Assembly: GCA_002714305.1 (NCBI GenBank)
Contig: PAWY01000014.1
Location: 23,027 to 30,143 of the forward strand
Origin: Methanobacteriota archaeon
GTDB taxonomy: Archaea > Thermoplasmatota > Poseidoniia > Poseidoniales > Poseidoniaceae
Direction of reading: 5' to 3'
Length of the DNA: 7,117 bases
Part shown: positions 4,851-7,117 of the stretch, piece after piece
Layout: each line of letters opens with the position of its first letter
Position numbering within the stretch: position 1 is the stretch's first letter
Made by a program: the position numbers and the translations under genes
The notes under the pieces: generated by a model
Seen by the model: the letters and a program-made list of their open reading frames with translations, nothing else
Told to the model about the DNA's origin: nothing
Database searches by the model: none

Positions 4851-7117
4851 ATGGACCGAAAACCGTTTCTTGCCCTCGGACTTTGTATAACGATGCTATT
4901 GGCCGGCTGCCTGAACGTTACAGAAAACGTTGAGGTCCCCGATGTGGTGCTACCCGACGATTGGTCATCCATCACGGCACGAACGGTGGCCAGCCCCCAG
5001 CTTTTTGCCTACGATGATTGCGAAGAACTGGAACAATCGCTCAAACAATCCATCGAAGAAGAATACAGAATTCAACTTCTTCAGGCTGTTTCCAACCCTT
5101 ACTTCTACGGCTTTGGTTGGGCAGAGGATACTGAGATGATGGCGGACGACGGGGCCGTCGCCGAAGGAGCCAACAGTGCCCAAACCCGAACCGGAACACC
5201 AACGCGCGTTGAGGGCGAGGATTTCTCGGGCACCAACAACCAAGAAGCCGGTGTTGACGAAGCCGATTTCTTGAAGACCGACGGCTACCACATCTATTAC
5301 CTCCAAGAAAACCATCTCCATATCCTTGGTGTACCTGAATTTGGCGAAATTGAGGCTGTTTCCAACGTCTCCTTGTCGGGGACGCCCGTGGCCATGATGC
5401 TTGATGGCGATCAACTCGTCGTGATTTCCCGAATGAGTCCATGGGGAATCCAACCCAACCATCCGGTGGTCGAAGCCATGGGGTGGGATGAGGGTTACAA
5501 CGCGTGGCGAACCAGCAGCCTCACCAAATTTACGGTGTTTGACATCACCAACCGAAGTCAGCCTGACATCGAACGTGAATTGTTTATCGAAGGCAGTTAC
5601 ATCACCGCCCGGGAAATCAATGCAACGGTGCGGACCGTTACCCACGCATCAATGGACCTCCGGGGCCTCCAATCATGGCTTGAATTCCCCACGGGTTATT
5701 GGAACCTTGAGCAAGACGACCCCCTCCAACTTGAAATCCGTGAAAAGCTCGCTTACGAAACCATGGTTCGCAACAGTCAGGTCCTGGACGACCTTACCCT
5801 TGCCGACTTGATTCCACAGGTGTATGAATACAGCGACGGCGAGGTGAATGTTCACCTCATGACCGACAATGCTTGCAGGGAGTTCGTCGCTCCCGAAGAC
5901 GGCATGAACCGGGGCATATCCAGCATCTTTTCTCTCGACCTTTCGTCAGCCGATTTTGATTACGAAGTGGACCACATCGTCGGCCCTTATCCACAAGTCT
6001 ACGCTTCTGCAGATGTGTTGGTGTTGGCTGAAACCGCCTTCAATTCTTGGTGGTTCTGGGGCAACGACGATGGGGAGGAGATGACCAACCTTCACACCTT
6101 TGACATCAGCGCCCCTGATGCCACCCTCTACACGGGTTCAGGACGCGTCGCAGGGACGGTTCTCAATCAGTTTTCGCTCTCTGAACATGAAGGCATCCTT
6201 CGTGTCGCCACCACCACAGGGCAGTGGAATCGTTGGTGGATGGAAGACCCAGAACCCATGTCCTCTCAACTTGTGACACTTGTACGTTCCATGGACGCCG
6301 ACACCCAAGAGCAGCGTTTGGTCGAAGCAGGTAAGGTGGATGGCATTGCACCGGGTGAGCGAATTTGGAGTGCGAGATTTGATGGCGACCGGGCGTACAT
6401 TGTCACGTTTGAACAAATAGATCCGCTCTGGGTGATCGACGTTTCCGATGAAACCAATCCGACCATTCTCGGCGAACTGAAGGTTCCAGGAGTTTCAACC
6501 TACATCCACCCACTTTCTCGCGACCACCTGCTCACCATCGGACTCGCACCGGCGAATGAAGATGGGACGGGTCTCGACTGGTCGGGGACCCAAATTTCGT
6601 TGTTTGATATTGCCGAACCCACCGACCCCCAACAGGCCGACGCCCTACGTCTGTCGCCGGTTCCAACGGACCAGGCCAACATGTGGATGTGGTCGTGGTC
6701 TGAGGCAAGCTACGAATCAAAAGCATTCCAATATTGGGCGCCCAAATCAATGCTCGCCGTCCCTCTTTCCACCTACCGGTTCGTTGAATCCACTCCATAC
6801 TCATGGGACTACGAGTACATTTCCAAACTTATGCTGGTCGAGGTGAATGAAACCAACGGTTCGCTCTCCATTTATGGAGAAGTGGACCATTCATCGCTGT
6901 TTCAATCCCAGGGTGAGCGTTCTTGGTGGGACAATCGAGACATCCGTCGCTCAATTTTCATGGGCGATTTTGTCTATGCCATTTCTTCCGCTGGCATCAC
7001 CGCTACCAATTTGACGACGCTTGAAGAATCGGACCGAGTCAACTTCCCACAAAGCACAGCCTACGACCGATATGCCCACGACGACGCCATCGCTGAATCC
7101 GAGGGCGAGGAATGGGA
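4851..7117 (+). CDS. Surface lipoprotein with secreted beta-propeller domain, cut by window edge
   Basis: The frame is open for 755 codons from ATG 4851 to the right edge, so the C-terminus is missing. Residues 1-20 (MDRKPFLALGLCITMLLAGC) form a lipoprotein signal peptide with lipobox LAGC, predicting export and lipid anchoring at Cys20. The rest matches the secreted beta-propeller family (PF09826 type) by several signatures: 'GTNNQEAGVDEADFLKTDG' (127-145, the family's hallmark VDEAD..KTDG), 'VYASADVLVLAE' (about 383-394), and the block from about 502 with 'RIWSARFDGDRAYIVTFEQ', 'DPLWVIDVSD', 'NPTILGELKVPG' and 'STYIHPL'. Blade-like strands (V.DI.., D..VVIS) recur through it. No catalytic residues are known for the family and its function is not established. 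Several Trp-rich segments (NSWWFWG, WNRWW, MWMWSW) suggest exposed binding loops. The start is supported by the signal peptide and by a Shine-Dalgarno at 4837-4844. Confidence 0.88.
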   Translation, partial: MDRKPFLALGLCITMLLAGCLNVTENVEVPDVVLPDDWSSITARTVASPQLFAYDDCEELEQSLKQSIEEEYRIQLLQAVSNPYFYGFGWAEDTEMMADDGAVAEGANSAQTRTGTPTRVEGEDFSGTNNQEAGVDEADFLKTDGYHIYYLQENHLHILGVPEFGEIEAVSNVSLSGTPVAMMLDGDQLVVISRMSPWGIQPNHPVVEAMGWDEGYNAWRTSSLTKFTVFDITNRSQPDIERELFIEGSYITAREINATVRTVTHASMDLRGLQSWLEFPTGYWNLEQDDPLQLEIREKLAYETMVRNSQVLDDLTLADLIPQVYEYSDGEVNVHLMTDNACREFVAPEDGMNRGISSIFSLDLSSADFDYEVDHIVGPYPQVYASADVLVLAETAFNSWWFWGNDDGEEMTNLHTFDISAPDATLYTGSGRVAGTVLNQFSLSEHEGILRVATTTGQWNRWWMEDPEPMSSQLVTLVRSMDADTQEQRLVEAGKVDGIAPGERIWSARFDGDRAYIVTFEQIDPLWVIDVSDETNPTILGELKVPGVSTYIHPLSRDHLLTIGLAPANEDGTGLDWSGTQISLFDIAEPTDPQQADALRLSPVPTDQANMWMWSWSEASYESKAFQYWAPKSMLAVPLSTYRFVESTPYSWDYEYISKLMLVEVNETNGSLSIYGEVDHSSLFQSQGERSWWDNRDIRRSIFMGDFVYAISSAGITATNLTTLEESDRVNFPQSTAYDRYAHDDAIAESEGEEW

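Noticed and set aside
4965..5645. A 226-codon minus-strand open frame opposite the propeller gene
   Set aside because: It is antisense to the conserved VDEAD..KTDG block of a clear family member and has no domain of its own.

Overview
This window looks archaeal, most likely a marine Euryarchaeota/Thermoplasmatota lineage of the Marine Group II (Poseidoniales) type. The evidence is the archaeal gene series ribosomal protein LX (L18Ae/eL20), prefoldin alpha, FtsY, with moderate GC, compact spacing and short acidic or proline-rich tails on core proteins. The domain-level call (archaeon) is strong. The group-level call is an inference from gene style and was not tested by a search.

Layout. From 1181 leftward on the minus strand, running off the left edge, is a secreted subtilisin-family (S8) protease with signal peptide, propeptide and the Asp, His and oxyanion Asn motifs. 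The catalytic Ser would lie outside the window. A divergent intergenic region of about 95 bp (1182-1276) carries TATA-like sites and a near-perfect palindrome. All other genes are on the plus strand: rpl18a (LX), pfdA, ftsY, a DUF1844-family small protein, a tail-anchored receiver-domain protein, and a lipoprotein with a secreted beta-propeller domain (PF09826-like) that runs off the right edge.

How they work together. LX, prefoldin alpha and FtsY form a conserved archaeal protein-biogenesis cluster: ribosome, co-translational chaperone and SRP receptor. The genes after ftsY are less conventional. DUF1844 is known mainly from bacteria. The next protein puts a degenerate response-regulator receiver domain in front of a proline-rich linker and a C-terminal membrane helix, with no DNA-binding output. 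The last is a surface-anchored propeller lipoprotein. With the divergent secreted protease, the window has an envelope/secretion flavour, but no functional link between these genes is proven by the sequence.

No tRNA, rRNA, CRISPR array, insertion sequence or integration site was seen. The only gene-free gaps are short: about 95, 112, 39, 44 and 76 bp.
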